From positions 1,054,001-1,118,000 of the forward strand of contig CBDASI010000002.1 in assembly GCA_965199585.1 (NCBI GenBank): 64,000 nt of DNA, read 5' to 3'. Made by a program: the position numbers and the translations under genes. The stretch is from JAVVHH01 sp965199585. GTDB taxonomy: Bacteria > Pseudomonadota > Alphaproteobacteria > Acetobacterales > Acetobacteraceae. Below are positions 8,453 through 17,213 of this stretch, in pieces; positions within the stretch are counted from its first letter, which is position 1, and the number at the start of each line of letters is the position of its first letter. The notes beneath the pieces are model-generated. The model saw only the letters and a program-made list of their open reading frames with translations, was not told the origin of the DNA and ran no database searches.

Positions 8453-8535
8453 GGCCCGTCTCCATCCTGTCGATTGTCGATACGCCGCCGCCGCCTCGCT
8501 TGCCAGATCGGAGCCGGCCTCATACCACTGACGAC

Positions 8536-10146
8536 ATGGTCGATCTGCCGAAAACGAGCGCGAATTATGCGCCGCTCTCGCCTCTCACGTTCATCCGCCG
8601 CACCGCCGACGTGTTCCCCGATCGCGTCGCGATCCTGCACGGCGAGCTGCGTCAGAGTTGGGCCGAGACCTACCGCCGTTGCCGCCGCCTCGCCTCGGCG
8701 TTGTCGGCGCATGTGTCACCTGGACAGACCGTCGCCGCAATGCTGCCCAACACGCCGGCGATGGTCGAAGCGCATTTCGGTGTGCCGATGGCGTCGGCCG
8801 TGCTGAACGCGTTGAACGTCCGGCTCGATGCGGAGACCATCGCCTACATCCTCGAGCACGGCGAGGCCCGCGTCGTGCTCGTCGACCGCGAGTTCGCCGC
8901 GACCATGCGCCGCGCGCTCGAGCTGTTACCGCCGACCGGCCGCCCGTTGGTGATCGACGTCGAGGACGCGCTCGCTCCGCCCGGCGAGCCCGCCGGCAGC
9001 ATGAGTTACGAGGACTTCCTGGCCGGCGGCGACCCGGACTTCACCTGGTCCATGCCCGGCGACGAATGGGACACCATCGCGCTCAACTACACGTCGGGCA
9101 CCACCGGCAAGCCCAAGGGCGTGCTGTATCACCATCGCGGCGCCTACATGAACGCGGTCGGCAACGTGATGACCTGGGCGATGCCGCACCATCCGGTCTA
9201 TCTGTGGACGTTGCCGATGTTCCACTGCAACGGCTGGTGCTTCCCGTGGACGGTGGCGGCGATGGCGGGCACCAACGTGTGTTTGCGCCGGGTCGAGGCG
9301 GCGGCGATCCTCGACGCGATGGACAAGCATGGCGTGACGCATCTGTGCGGCGCGCCGATCGTCATGGGCGCCATCTTGAATCATCCCGGGGTGCAGAAGC
9401 GCCCGGCCCCGATCCGCATGATGACAGCCGGCGCGCCGCCGCCAGCCGCCGTCCTGGAAGGCATGGAGCGGCTCGGCTTCGACGTGACGCATGTCTACGG
9501 GCTGACCGAGGTTTATGGCCCCGCGACCGTCTGTGCCTGGAATGACGAGTGGAACGCGCTCGACGACGATGCGCGCGCGGTGTTCAAAGCGCGGCAAGGT
9601 GTCGCCTATGCCGTGCAGGAAAGCGTGATCGTCGCCGACCCGGTCACGCTGGTCCCCGTGCCGCGCGACGGGGCGACGATGGGCGAGATCCTGATGCGCG
9701 GGAACATCACCATGAAGGGCTACCTGAAGAATCAGCCCGCCACGGACGAAGCCTTCGCCGGCGGCTGGTTCCATACCGGCGACCTCGCCGTCTGGCACAC
9801 CAACGGTTACGTCGAGATCCGCGACCGCTCGAAGGACATCATCATTAGCGGCGGCGAGAACATCTCCACCATCGAGATCGAGGACGTGCTGTATCGTCAT
9901 CCCGCGATCCTCGAAGCCGCCGTGGTGGCCCGGCCCGACCCGAAATGGGGCGAGACGCCGTGCGCCTTCGTGACGCTGCGCCCCGGCGCCGAGGCCACGC
10001 CCGCGGAGATCATCGCTTTCTGCCGCGAGCGAATGGCGCACTTCAAGGCCCCACGCACCGTGGTGTTCGGGCCGCTGCCCAAGACCAGCACCGGCAAGAT
10101 GCAAAAATATGCGCTGCGCGAACGCGCCCGCGACCTGGAGATCTGA
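8536..10146 (+). CDS. Acyl-CoA synthetase (AMP-forming)
   Basis: 536 residues of the ANL superfamily; activates a carboxylic acid to its CoA thioester through an acyl-adenylate. Seen in order: NYTSGTTGKPKGV (P-loop-like A3), LPMFHCNGWCFPW (A4 aromatic His), MTAGAPPPAAV, HVYGLTEVYGPATV (A5), GGWFHTGDLAVWHTNGYVEI (A7), RDRSKDIIISGGENIS (A8 hinge), and PKTSTGKMQKY with the catalytic A10 Lys. The pattern fits the medium/long-chain or methylmercaptopropionate-type CoA ligases. The start at 8536 is used because upstream in-frame residues overlap the divergent gene. One base separates it from the next gene, so they form an operon. Confidence 0.9.
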   Translation: MVDLPKTSANYAPLSPLTFIRRTADVFPDRVAILHGELRQSWAETYRRCRRLASALSAHVSPGQTVAAMLPNTPAMVEAHFGVPMASAVLNALNVRLDAETIAYILEHGEARVVLVDREFAATMRRALELLPPTGRPLVIDVEDALAPPGEPAGSMSYEDFLAGGDPDFTWSMPGDEWDTIALNYTSGTTGKPKGVLYHHRGAYMNAVGNVMTWAMPHHPVYLWTLPMFHCNGWCFPWTVAAMAGTNVCLRRVEAAAILDAMDKHGVTHLCGAPIVMGAILNHPGVQKRPAPIRMMTAGAPPPAAVLEGMERLGFDVTHVYGLTEVYGPATVCAWNDEWNALDDDARAVFKARQGVAYAVQESVIVADPVTLVPVPRDGATMGEILMRGNITMKGYLKNQPATDEAFAGGWFHTGDLAVWHTNGYVEIRDRSKDIIISGGENISTIEIEDVLYRHPAILEAAVVARPDPKWGETPCAFVTLRPGAEATPAEIIAFCRERMAHFKAPRTVVFGPLPKTSTGKMQKYALRERARDLEI

Positions 10147-10147
10147 C

Positions 10148-10720
10148 ATGCCACAGCCCGATCACGTCACCGCGCTCGACGACGCCGACGAAAGCACGCT
10201 GCCCGAGGACCTGCAGCCCTACTTCCAGAAATGCCGCGACAAGTTGGGCTTCGTGCCGAACGTCCTGCGCGCTTGGCTGGTGCGCCCAGAGAAGCTGCGC
10301 AACTTCATCAAGCTCTATGACGAGCTGATGCTCGGGCCGTCCGGCCTGTCCAAGCTCGAGCGCGAGATGATCGCCGTCGCGGTCTCATCCTGGAACCGGT
10401 GCTACTACTGCCTGGTCGCCCACGGCGCTGCCGTGCGCAAGATCTCCGGCGACGCCCAACTCGGCGAGATGCTGGCCTTCAACTACCGCGTCGCCGACCT
10501 ACCGACCCGGCAGCGCGCGATGCTCGACTTCGCCATCAAATTAACGGAATCACCGCACGAGATCGGCAACCCCGACCGCGATGGCCTCAGCCAGCAGGGC
10601 TTCTCCGAAGAGGACATCTTCGACATCTGCGAGGTGACGGGGTTCTTCAACTTTACCAACCGCGTCGCCCACGGCCTGGATATGATGCCGAACCCCGAAT
10701 ACCACGCGCTCGGGCGTTAA
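10148..10720 (+). CDS. Peroxidase-related AhpD/carboxymuconolactone-decarboxylase-like protein
   Basis: 190 residues. N-terminal segment LQPYFQKCRDKLGFVPNVLRAW followed by an AhpD-like core with the redox motif RCYYCLVAHGAAV (CxxC...H). AhpD-type proteins reduce disulphides or peroxides using this CxxC; the length and N-terminus match the 'peroxidase-related enzyme' subgroup. The gene begins 1 bp after the acyl-CoA synthetase stop, suggesting a joint function in lipid or carboxylate metabolism under oxidative conditions. Its stop overlaps the 3' end of the opposite-strand flavin oxidoreductase by 4 bp. Confidence 0.85.
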   Translation: MPQPDHVTALDDADESTLPEDLQPYFQKCRDKLGFVPNVLRAWLVRPEKLRNFIKLYDELMLGPSGLSKLEREMIAVAVSSWNRCYYCLVAHGAAVRKISGDAQLGEMLAFNYRVADLPTRQRAMLDFAIKLTESPHEIGNPDRDGLSQQGFSEEDIFDICEVTGFFNFTNRVAHGLDMMPNPEYHALGR

Positions 10721-11799
10721 ATGTCCGCGCGCTGATACTGCGGCACCAGCTCGGGCTTCACGCCGAGGGTCTTGGCCGCATGGAGCGGCCAGGCCGGGTC
10801 GGCGAGGACGGAGCGGCCGATGAACACGATGTCAGCGCGCTCGTTGGCGACGATCTCGGCCGCCAGTTCCGGCGTGCGGATCAAGCCGACCGCGCCGGTC
10901 ATCATGCCGCTATCCTTGCGGACGCGCTCGGCGAACGGCACTTGGTAGCCCGGGTGCAGCGACGGGATACGCATGGTCGGCTCGATGCCGCCAGTGGAGC
11001 AGTCGATCAGATCCACTTGGCCGCCCTCTTTCAGCCAACGGCATAGCTCGACGGTGTCGTCGATCGTGATGCCGCCCGGCGTCCAATCGGTGCAGGACAG
11101 GCGGACGAATAGCGGCAGGTCGGCCGGCCACACGCCGCGAGTGGCCTCGATGACCTCCATCAGCATGCGGGTGCGGCCCTTGAGGTCGCCGCCATAGCCG
11201 TCATTGCGGCGGTTGCTGAGCGGCGACAGCATCGAGTGCAGCAGGTAACCATGGGCACCGTGCAGCTCGATGATCTTGAACCCGGCCGCCAGCGCGAGGC
11301 GGGCGGTCTCGGCGAACTGATCGACGACGGTGTGGATCTCCGCCTCGCTCATCGCGTGCGGCTCGACCGCATCGTCGTGGAACGGGAGCGCGCTCGGCGC
11401 CCACGGCACCCAGCCGCCGTTCTCGGGCCGAAGCGCCTTCCCGCCCTCCCACGGGCGCTGGCTGCTGGCCTTACGGCCGGCATGGGCAACCTGGATGCCG
11501 GCGAGCCCACCGCCATACTCAATCAGGGCCACGAGCCGCTTGGCGAAATCGCGCTGCTCGTTCGACCAGAGCCCCAGGCAGCCCGGCGTAATGCGCCCGA
11601 GCGCCGAGACATGCGCCGCCTCAGTGAACACGATGCCCGGTCCGCCCATGGCCTTGGCGCCGAGATTCTGGATGTGCCAGTCGGTGCCCAACCCATCCTC
11701 GGCGGTGTACTGGCACATCGGCGAGATCGCGATGCGGTTCTTGGCGGTGACGCCGCGAAGGGCGAGAGGCTGGAACAGCAGAGGGATGCGCATGCCCAA
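10717..11799 (-). CDS. NADH:flavin oxidoreductase, old yellow enzyme family (YqjM-like)
   Basis: 360 residues forming an FMN-binding TIM barrel that reduces activated C=C bonds with NAD(P)H. Seen: LFQPLALRGVTAKNRIAISPMCQYTAEDG (FMN-binding start; the Cys is the YqjM-class feature), IVFTEAAHVSALGRITPGCLG, QVAHAGRKAS, IELHGAHGYLLHSMLSPLSNRR (catalytic HGAH pair), LFVRLSCTDWTPGG, and phosphate-binding VGLIRTPELA / ADIVFIGRSVLADP. Start at 11799; ATG at 11793 is equally possible. It stands alone on the minus strand and shares a 219-bp spacer with the divergent alcohol dehydrogenase. Confidence 0.9.
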   Translation of the reverse strand: MGMRIPLLFQPLALRGVTAKNRIAISPMCQYTAEDGLGTDWHIQNLGAKAMGGPGIVFTEAAHVSALGRITPGCLGLWSNEQRDFAKRLVALIEYGGGLAGIQVAHAGRKASSQRPWEGGKALRPENGGWVPWAPSALPFHDDAVEPHAMSEAEIHTVVDQFAETARLALAAGFKIIELHGAHGYLLHSMLSPLSNRRNDGYGGDLKGRTRMLMEVIEATRGVWPADLPLFVRLSCTDWTPGGITIDDTVELCRWLKEGGQVDLIDCSTGGIEPTMRIPSLHPGYQVPFAERVRKDSGMMTGAVGLIRTPELAAEIVANERADIVFIGRSVLADPAWPLHAAKTLGVKPELVPQYQRADI

Positions 11800-12018
11800 T
11801 GGTGGCCCTTGGACGCCCAGGTGTCGAGTTGTCCCCGAATCAGGTTACGCCGGCATTCGGTGATGAGACGAAATGTTGATCGCGCCGTTTGCAGCAGAGG
11901 GACCCATCCCGGCGTTACGTTGCCGCGACGATGACGCTGATCATTCTAGCTTTTAATAAATATTACATCGTCCGGATCGATCGTATCCGCACGTCGCTCG
12001 AGAAATACGGAGACGAAA
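11800..12018. other. Divergent spacer with AT-rich patch
   Basis: A 219-bp non-coding stretch between the old yellow enzyme gene (minus) and the Zn-alcohol dehydrogenase (plus). Positions about 11950-11968 form the most AT-rich patch in this part of the window (TTTTAATAAATATTAC), about 50 bp upstream of the dehydrogenase start, and are a likely promoter region; TATTAC can serve as a -10 box but no convincing -35 is seen. No gene was found in it. Confidence 0.4.
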
Positions 12019-13194
12019 ATGCGCGCACTCTGCTGGCACGGCAAAGGTGATATTCGGTGCGATACTGTCCCGGACCCAACGATCGAGGACTCCCGCGACG
12101 TCATCATCAAGGTGACGAGCTGCACCATCTGCGGCTCGGACCTGCATTTGATGGACGGACAGATGCCGACGATGGAAAGCGGCGACGTGCTCGGGCACGA
12201 GTTTATGGGCGAGGTGGTCGAGGTCGGCTCCCCTAACCACAAGTTCAAAAAGGGCGACCGGATCGTCGTTCCGTTCAACATTAATTGCGGCGAGTGCCGG
12301 CAGTGCAAGCTGGGCAACTGGTCCTGCTGCCTCAAGTCCAATCGGAACGGTGAGATGGCGGCCAAGATGTTCGGCTATCCGACCGCCGGGCTGTTCGGCT
12401 ACTCGCATCTGACCGGCGGCTACTCCGGCGGTCAGGCCGAGTACGTGCGGGTTCCTATGGCCGACGTCGCGCCGATGCTGGCGCCCGAGGGCATGACCGA
12501 CGACCAACTGCTGTTCCTCACCGACATCCTGCCGACGGGCTGGCAGGGTGCCGAGCACTGCGAGATCAAGGGCGGCGAGACCATCGCCATCTGGGGCGCC
12601 GGCCCGGTCGGGCTGTTCGCGATCAAATCGGCCGCGATCATGGGTGCCGAGCGCATCATCGTGATCGAGGACGTGCCGGAGCGCATCGAGCTGGCGCGCA
12701 AGGCCGGGGCGACCGACATCATCAAGCTGAGCGACGAGGACGTGCTCGAGCGCATCAAGGAGATTACCCATGGCGAAGGCCCCGATGCGGTGATCGACTG
12801 CGTCGGCATGGAGGCCAGCGGCGGCGGACACGGCATCATGGGCGCGGTCGCGGCAGTGCAGGAAAAGCTGACGAGCATGCAGCGGCCCTACGCCCTGGAG
12901 CAGATGATCACGGCCGTGCGGTCCTGCGGCATCATCTCGGTGCCAGGGGTCTATGCCGGCCCGGTGCCGATCAACATGGCAACGGTCGTGCAGAAGGGTC
13001 TGACCATGAAGACCGGGCAGACGCACGTGAAGCGGTATCTCGAGCCGCTGACCAAGCTGATCCAGGACGGCAAGATCGACCCGGGCTTCCTGATCACCGA
13101 TCGCAGCACGAACCTGGCCGACGGTCCGGACCTCTACAAGAAGTTCCGGGACAAGAAGGATGGTTGCGTCAAGGTAGTGTTCAACCTGTCGTAA
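12019..13194 (+). CDS. Zinc-dependent alcohol dehydrogenase (formaldehyde/threonine dehydrogenase type)
   Basis: 391 residues, medium-chain dehydrogenase. Seen: catalytic zinc site TSCTICGSDLHLMDG and GHEFMGEVVEVG (GHE), structural zinc cysteines NCGECRQCKLGNWSCC, the NAD Rossmann loop WGAGPVGLFAIKSA, and the long insertion VGMEASGGGHGIMG typical of proteins annotated as glutathione-independent formaldehyde dehydrogenase. The substrate is probably an aldehyde or secondary alcohol. A GGAG sits 9 bases before the ATG. The gene is followed after about 27 bp by the pyridoxal kinase gene, possibly in one transcript. Confidence 0.88.
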   Translation: MRALCWHGKGDIRCDTVPDPTIEDSRDVIIKVTSCTICGSDLHLMDGQMPTMESGDVLGHEFMGEVVEVGSPNHKFKKGDRIVVPFNINCGECRQCKLGNWSCCLKSNRNGEMAAKMFGYPTAGLFGYSHLTGGYSGGQAEYVRVPMADVAPMLAPEGMTDDQLLFLTDILPTGWQGAEHCEIKGGETIAIWGAGPVGLFAIKSAAIMGAERIIVIEDVPERIELARKAGATDIIKLSDEDVLERIKEITHGEGPDAVIDCVGMEASGGGHGIMGAVAAVQEKLTSMQRPYALEQMITAVRSCGIISVPGVYAGPVPINMATVVQKGLTMKTGQTHVKRYLEPLTKLIQDGKIDPGFLITDRSTNLADGPDLYKKFRDKKDGCVKVVFNLS

Positions 13195-13221
13195 ACAGCC
13201 GAACGGGATATGGTCGGGAGG

Positions 13222-14079
13222 ATGAATATCCTCTCGATCCAGTCCTGGGTTTCCTACGGTCATGTCGGCAATGCTGCATCGATGTTTCCGCTGCAGCGGC
13301 TCGGCGCCGAAGTCTGGGCGGTCAACACCGTCCAATTCAGCAACCACCCCGGCCACGGCGACTGGACCGGCCGGGTGGGTACCGGGGCCGAGGTGACGGC
13401 CCTGATCGACGGCATCGAGCGGCGCGGTGCCTTCGCCCGCTGTGACGCGCTGCTGTCCGGCTACCTCGGCGACGCCTCGGTCGCCGCCTCGGTGCTCGAC
13501 GCCGTCCGCCGGGTCCGCGCAGCCAACCCGGCCATGCTCTACTGCTGTGACCCGGTGATCGGCGATGGCGGCCGGGTCTATGTCCGCGACGGGATCCCGG
13601 AGCTAATCGCTATCCAGGCGGTGCCGCTGGCCGACGTGTTAACCCCGAACCAGTTCGAGCTAGAACGGCTGAGCGGAGTCCGCTGCGTCGATGCGGCCTC
13701 GGTGCGCAATGCGATCGAGACCGTGCGTGCGCGGATGCGGGCCGACGGGCCGCGCGCGATATTGCTGACCAGCGTGACCACCGCGGAGACACCGGCGGGA
13801 TCGTTGGACATCGTCTCGGCCGACGATGCCGGGATGCGGTCGGTCCGGATCCCGACGCTGGACGTGGCGGCCAGCGGGGCGGGTGACATGATGGCGGCGC
13901 TGTTCCTGTTCCACCTGCTGCGGTCGCGCGATGCCGGTGCGGCGATGGCGGCCGCGGCGGCGGCGGCACAGGCGGTGCTGACGCTGACGGCCGAGCGGGG
14001 CGCGCGCGACCTGCTCCTGATCGAGGCACAGGATGCGCTCGTTGCCCCTGGAAAATTGTTTCAGCTTCACGAATTCTGA
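13222..14079 (+). CDS. pdxY: Pyridoxal kinase
   Basis: 285 residues; ATP-dependent kinase of the ribokinase fold that makes pyridoxal 5'-phosphate in the B6 salvage pathway. Seen: MNILSIQSWVSYGHVGN (substrate-binding Ser and His), NTVQFSNHPGHGDWTG, CDPVIGDGGRVYV, LTPNQFELERLSG, and the anion-hole/catalytic ASGAGDMMAALF with the base Asp. The family begins exactly at MNILSIQS, which supports 13222; ATG at 13210 is an alternative because GGGAGG directly abuts the 13222 codon, leaving no normal spacing for a Shine-Dalgarno site. Confidence 0.92.
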   Translation: MNILSIQSWVSYGHVGNAASMFPLQRLGAEVWAVNTVQFSNHPGHGDWTGRVGTGAEVTALIDGIERRGAFARCDALLSGYLGDASVAASVLDAVRRVRAANPAMLYCCDPVIGDGGRVYVRDGIPELIAIQAVPLADVLTPNQFELERLSGVRCVDAASVRNAIETVRARMRADGPRAILLTSVTTAETPAGSLDIVSADDAGMRSVRIPTLDVAASGAGDMMAALFLFHLLRSRDAGAAMAAAAAAAQAVLTLTAERGARDLLLIEAQDALVAPGKLFQLHEF

Positions 14080-14108
14080 TGTGAGCCTCGCGTCTGCCCT
14101 GTTCCTGC

Positions 14109-14121
14109 CGCGATTATCGCG
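14109..14121. promoter_or_regulatory. Perfect palindrome upstream of the ABC exporter
   Basis: CGCGATTATCGCG is a perfect 6-bp inverted repeat around a single T, placed 35 bp upstream of the exporter start and just before TTGACT (14122-14127), which could be a -35 box. No matching -10 box is evident. It could be an operator. Confidence 0.3.
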
Positions 14122-14155
14122 TTGACTCCACTCGTTCTCGTCATCCGGTGTCTGC

Positions 14156-15922
14156 ATGCGTTTCCTGAACATCTATCGTCGCGTGCTGTCGTCGCTTGGC
14201 AGCGATAAGCGTCTCGCCGCGCTGCTGATTGCTGCCAACATCATCGTGGCAGCGCTGCAGTTCCTCGACCCGATCCTGTTCGGCCGGGTCATCGGGCTGT
14301 TGTCGCAGTCGGACAGCATGGCGCCGACCCAGGTCTGGGCACAGGCGGCTCAGTTGCTGGGGGTCTGGCTGGCGATCGGCGTTGCAGCGATCGTCGCCAA
14401 CGTGGCCGTCGCGATCCATTCGGAGCGGATGGCGCATCGCAACCGGCTGTCGATCATGAGCCGCTATTTCAGCCACGTGCTCTCGCTGCCGCTGTCGTTC
14501 CATGGCGACATCCATTCGGGCCGGCTGATGAAGGTGATGCTCGGCGGGTCCGACGCGCTGTTCGGCGTGTGGCTGAGCTTCTTCCGTGAGCAGTTCTCGA
14601 CCTACATCGCGGTCGCCGTGCTGCTGCCGTTGACGTTTTTCATGAATTGGCGGCTGGCGCTGACGCTGCTGGCGCTGGTGATCCTATTCATCGCCATCAC
14701 GGTCTACGTCGTTCGCAAGACCGAGGGCCGGCAGCGCCAGGTCGAGCAATATCACTCCAACCTGGCCGGCACGGCGCAGGACGCGCTGTCCAACGTGGTC
14801 GTCGTGCAGAGCTTCACCCGGCTGGCCGCCGAGAGCCGGATCTTCGGTCAGATCGCCGAAGATCTGATCCGGCATCAATTCCCGGTATTGAACTGGTGGG
14901 CCGTGGTCAACGTGCTGACGCGCGGCGCCAGCACCATCGCCGTCATCGCCATCGTGGTAATTGGCACGCTGCTGCACATGCAGGGCCAGGCCAGCGTCGG
15001 CGAGATCGTCAGCTTCATGGGCTTTGCAACGCTACTGATCGGCCGCCTCGAATCCGGCGTGCAATTTACCTCGCGGGTGTTCCTGCAGATGCCGGTATTG
15101 GAGGACTTCTATAACGTGCTCGACGCGAAGTCGTCGGTGCCGGAAGCGCCGACCGCCCGCGCACTGGAGGCGACCCGGGGCGAGGTCGGCTTCAACAACG
15201 TCAGCTTTGCCTATCCGGGCGGGCCGAACATCCTCAGCAACGTGTCGTTTACCGCCACGCCCGGAACGTCCGTGGCGCTGGTCGGGCAGACCGGGGCCGG
15301 CAAGTCGACGGCAATGAACTTACTGCAGCGGCTGTGGGATCCGATCGACGGCGGCATCGCCATCGACGGCCAGGATCTGCGCGACGTCAGCATGGAGAGC
15401 TTGCGCGCCTCCATCGGCGTGGTGTTCCAGGAGAGCATGCTGTTCAACCGGCCGATCCGGGAAAACCTCCGCATCGGCCGGCCCGAGGCGACCGACGAGG
15501 AGATCGAGCGGGCCTGTCGCTTGGCGGACGCGCACGAATTCATCATCCGGCAACCGCGCGGCTACGACACTATCGTGGGCGAGCGCGGGTCCACGTTATC
15601 GGGCGGGCAACGCCAGCGTTTGGCGATCGCGCGGGCGTTGCTGAAGAACCCGCCGATCCTAATCCTCGACGAAGCCACCAGCGCGCTGGATGCGGCGACC
15701 GAAGCCCGCGTGTCACGCGCGATGTCGACGCTGATGAAGGGCCGCACCACCTTCATCATCGCGCACCGCCTCAGCACGATCCGCGATGCTGACATGATCC
15801 TGGTGTTCGACCAGGGCCGTATCGTCGAGCGCGGCAGCTTCCAGGAGCTGGTGTCGCTGGGCGGCCGTTTCGCCGAACTGGTTCAGACCCAGCTCACCCC
15901 GAGCGTCGCTCCGGCGGAGTGA
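14156..15922 (+). CDS. ndvA: NdvA/ChvA-type glucan ABC exporter (fused permease and ATPase)
   Basis: 588-residue half-transporter. Six membrane helices in about residues 18-300 precede an ATPase with Walker A GQTGAGKST, Q-loop VVFQESMLFN, signature LSGGQRQRLAIARALL, Walker B ILILDEATSALD and the H-loop IAHRLSTI. N-terminal FLDPILFGRVIGLL and the overall pattern match NdvA/ChvA, which export cyclic beta-1,2-glucan to the periplasm in rhizobia and agrobacteria as a homodimer. The glucan synthase NdvB is not in the window, so the cargo is uncertain; relatives annotated as generic multidrug/lipid exporters are the alternative. Confidence 0.8.
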   Translation: MRFLNIYRRVLSSLGSDKRLAALLIAANIIVAALQFLDPILFGRVIGLLSQSDSMAPTQVWAQAAQLLGVWLAIGVAAIVANVAVAIHSERMAHRNRLSIMSRYFSHVLSLPLSFHGDIHSGRLMKVMLGGSDALFGVWLSFFREQFSTYIAVAVLLPLTFFMNWRLALTLLALVILFIAITVYVVRKTEGRQRQVEQYHSNLAGTAQDALSNVVVVQSFTRLAAESRIFGQIAEDLIRHQFPVLNWWAVVNVLTRGASTIAVIAIVVIGTLLHMQGQASVGEIVSFMGFATLLIGRLESGVQFTSRVFLQMPVLEDFYNVLDAKSSVPEAPTARALEATRGEVGFNNVSFAYPGGPNILSNVSFTATPGTSVALVGQTGAGKSTAMNLLQRLWDPIDGGIAIDGQDLRDVSMESLRASIGVVFQESMLFNRPIRENLRIGRPEATDEEIERACRLADAHEFIIRQPRGYDTIVGERGSTLSGGQRQRLAIARALLKNPPILILDEATSALDAATEARVSRAMSTLMKGRTTFIIAHRLSTIRDADMILVFDQGRIVERGSFQELVSLGGRFAELVQTQLTPSVAPAE

Positions 15923-16031
15923 ACGCCCCGCGGTGGCCGAATAGCAGGTTCCCCCGACGGCATAGCTTGCTACGGTAGACGGATGAGCCGGCGGCGAGTC
16001 GCCAGCCGGGCCAAGATGGATCGGGACGAGG

Positions 16032-16916
16032 ATGGATTGGGATAAGCTTCGGGTGTTCCACGCGGTCGCGGAAGCCGGAAGCTTCACCCACGCCGGCGAC
16101 ACGTTGAACTTGAGCCAATCGGCAGTCTCGCGCCAGATTTCGGCGCTCGAGGAGAACCTGCAAGTGCCGCTGTTCCATCGGCACGCGCGCGGCCTGATCC
16201 TGACCGAGCAGGGCGAAAGCCTGAACCGCACGGTGCGCGAAGTCTTCGCCAAGCTGGCGATGACCGAGGCGTTGTTGACGGAGAGCAAGGAGAAACCGGC
16301 CGGGCGGCTGAAGGTGACCACCACGGTCGGGTTCGGGTCGACCTGGCTGGCGCCGCGGCTGAAGGACTTCCTCGAGAGCTACCCCGAGATCACGATGTCG
16401 TTGTTGCTCGACGACAGCGAACTGGACCTCGCGATGCGCGAGGCCGACGTCGCGATCCGCATGCACGCGCCCAAACAGCCCGACCTGGTGCAGCGACATC
16501 TATTCCAGATTCAATGGGTTACTGTCGCCTCACCCGAGTACATCGCCAAGTATGGCGTGCCAGAACGGGTCGAGGACATGGACCAGCACAGGTTGATCCT
16601 GTTCGGTGACTATCAACCGCCGGTGCCCGACATCAACTGGCTGGCGGAAGCCACAAAGCGGCCGGGTTCACCGCGCCGGGCTTTGCTCGAGGTGAACAGC
16701 TTGCAGTCGATGGCGATCGCGATCAAATCTGGTCTCGGCATCGGCGCGCTGCCGAACTGGATGTCCGATGAGATTGGCGGACTGACGCGCGTGCTGCCGG
16801 AACTTAAGGCGCCAAAAGTGGACGTCTTCTTTGTCTATCCTGAGGAACTTCGTAACTCAAAACGGGTGGCGGTTTTCCGTGACTACTTACTGTCAAAGTT
16901 ACAGGAGCTACATTGA
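16032..16916 (+). CDS. LysR family transcriptional regulator
   Basis: 294 residues with an N-terminal winged helix-turn-helix (DKLRVFHAVAEAGSFTHAG...LNLSQSAVSRQISALEENL) and a LysR effector domain (GRLKVTTTVGFGSTWLAPRL; IKSGLGIGALPNWM). It is followed by, and overlaps, a small gene at TTGA. No divergent target gene is adjacent, since the upstream neighbour runs the same way, so its regulon cannot be read from context; the co-transcribed small protein is the closest candidate partner. Confidence 0.92.
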   Translation: MDWDKLRVFHAVAEAGSFTHAGDTLNLSQSAVSRQISALEENLQVPLFHRHARGLILTEQGESLNRTVREVFAKLAMTEALLTESKEKPAGRLKVTTTVGFGSTWLAPRLKDFLESYPEITMSLLLDDSELDLAMREADVAIRMHAPKQPDLVQRHLFQIQWVTVASPEYIAKYGVPERVEDMDQHRLILFGDYQPPVPDINWLAEATKRPGSPRRALLEVNSLQSMAIAIKSGLGIGALPNWMSDEIGGLTRVLPELKAPKVDVFFVYPEELRNSKRVAVFRDYLLSKLQELH

Positions 16917-17206
16917 GTTTCACATCTGATCGAAGCGGTTCAGGCAACCCGTTCCTCGATGCCGCCATGCTGGCGTTCGAGGCGCAGGAGGTGATCGGCC
17001 TGCGGCTGTTCAAGCTGGCGCAGGGCGGCATGGCCGCCAATAACGAGGCATTGCACATGGTGGAGGAGAAGATCTGCGCCGTGGCCAAGGCGACGTCGAT
17101 GATGGCGTCCGCCGCGATGCAGGGGCGCCCCGATCAGGGTGCTGGCGACGTGGTATCGATGCTGCGCCAAAAGGTGCGGGCGAATCGGGTGCGGCTGACC
17201 AAGTAG
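16913..17206 (+). CDS. Small helical protein, possibly phasin-like
   Basis: 97 residues, almost entirely amphipathic helix: LAFEAQEVIGLRLFKLAQGG, EALHMVEEKICAVAKATSMM, VVSMLRQKVRANRV. It starts with TTG at 16913 overlapping the LysR stop (TTGA), so it should be translated by coupling. The Ala/Glu-rich helices with a central GG and 'MVEEK' resemble short phasin-like proteins of Alphaproteobacteria, but I cannot confirm the family. A phasin role would fit with the PHA genes at 52-54 kb; otherwise it is a conserved hypothetical. Confidence 0.65.
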   Translation: MSFTSDRSGSGNPFLDAAMLAFEAQEVIGLRLFKLAQGGMAANNEALHMVEEKICAVAKATSMMASAAMQGRPDQGAGDVVSMLRQKVRANRVRLTK

Positions 17207-17213
17207 ACGGCGG

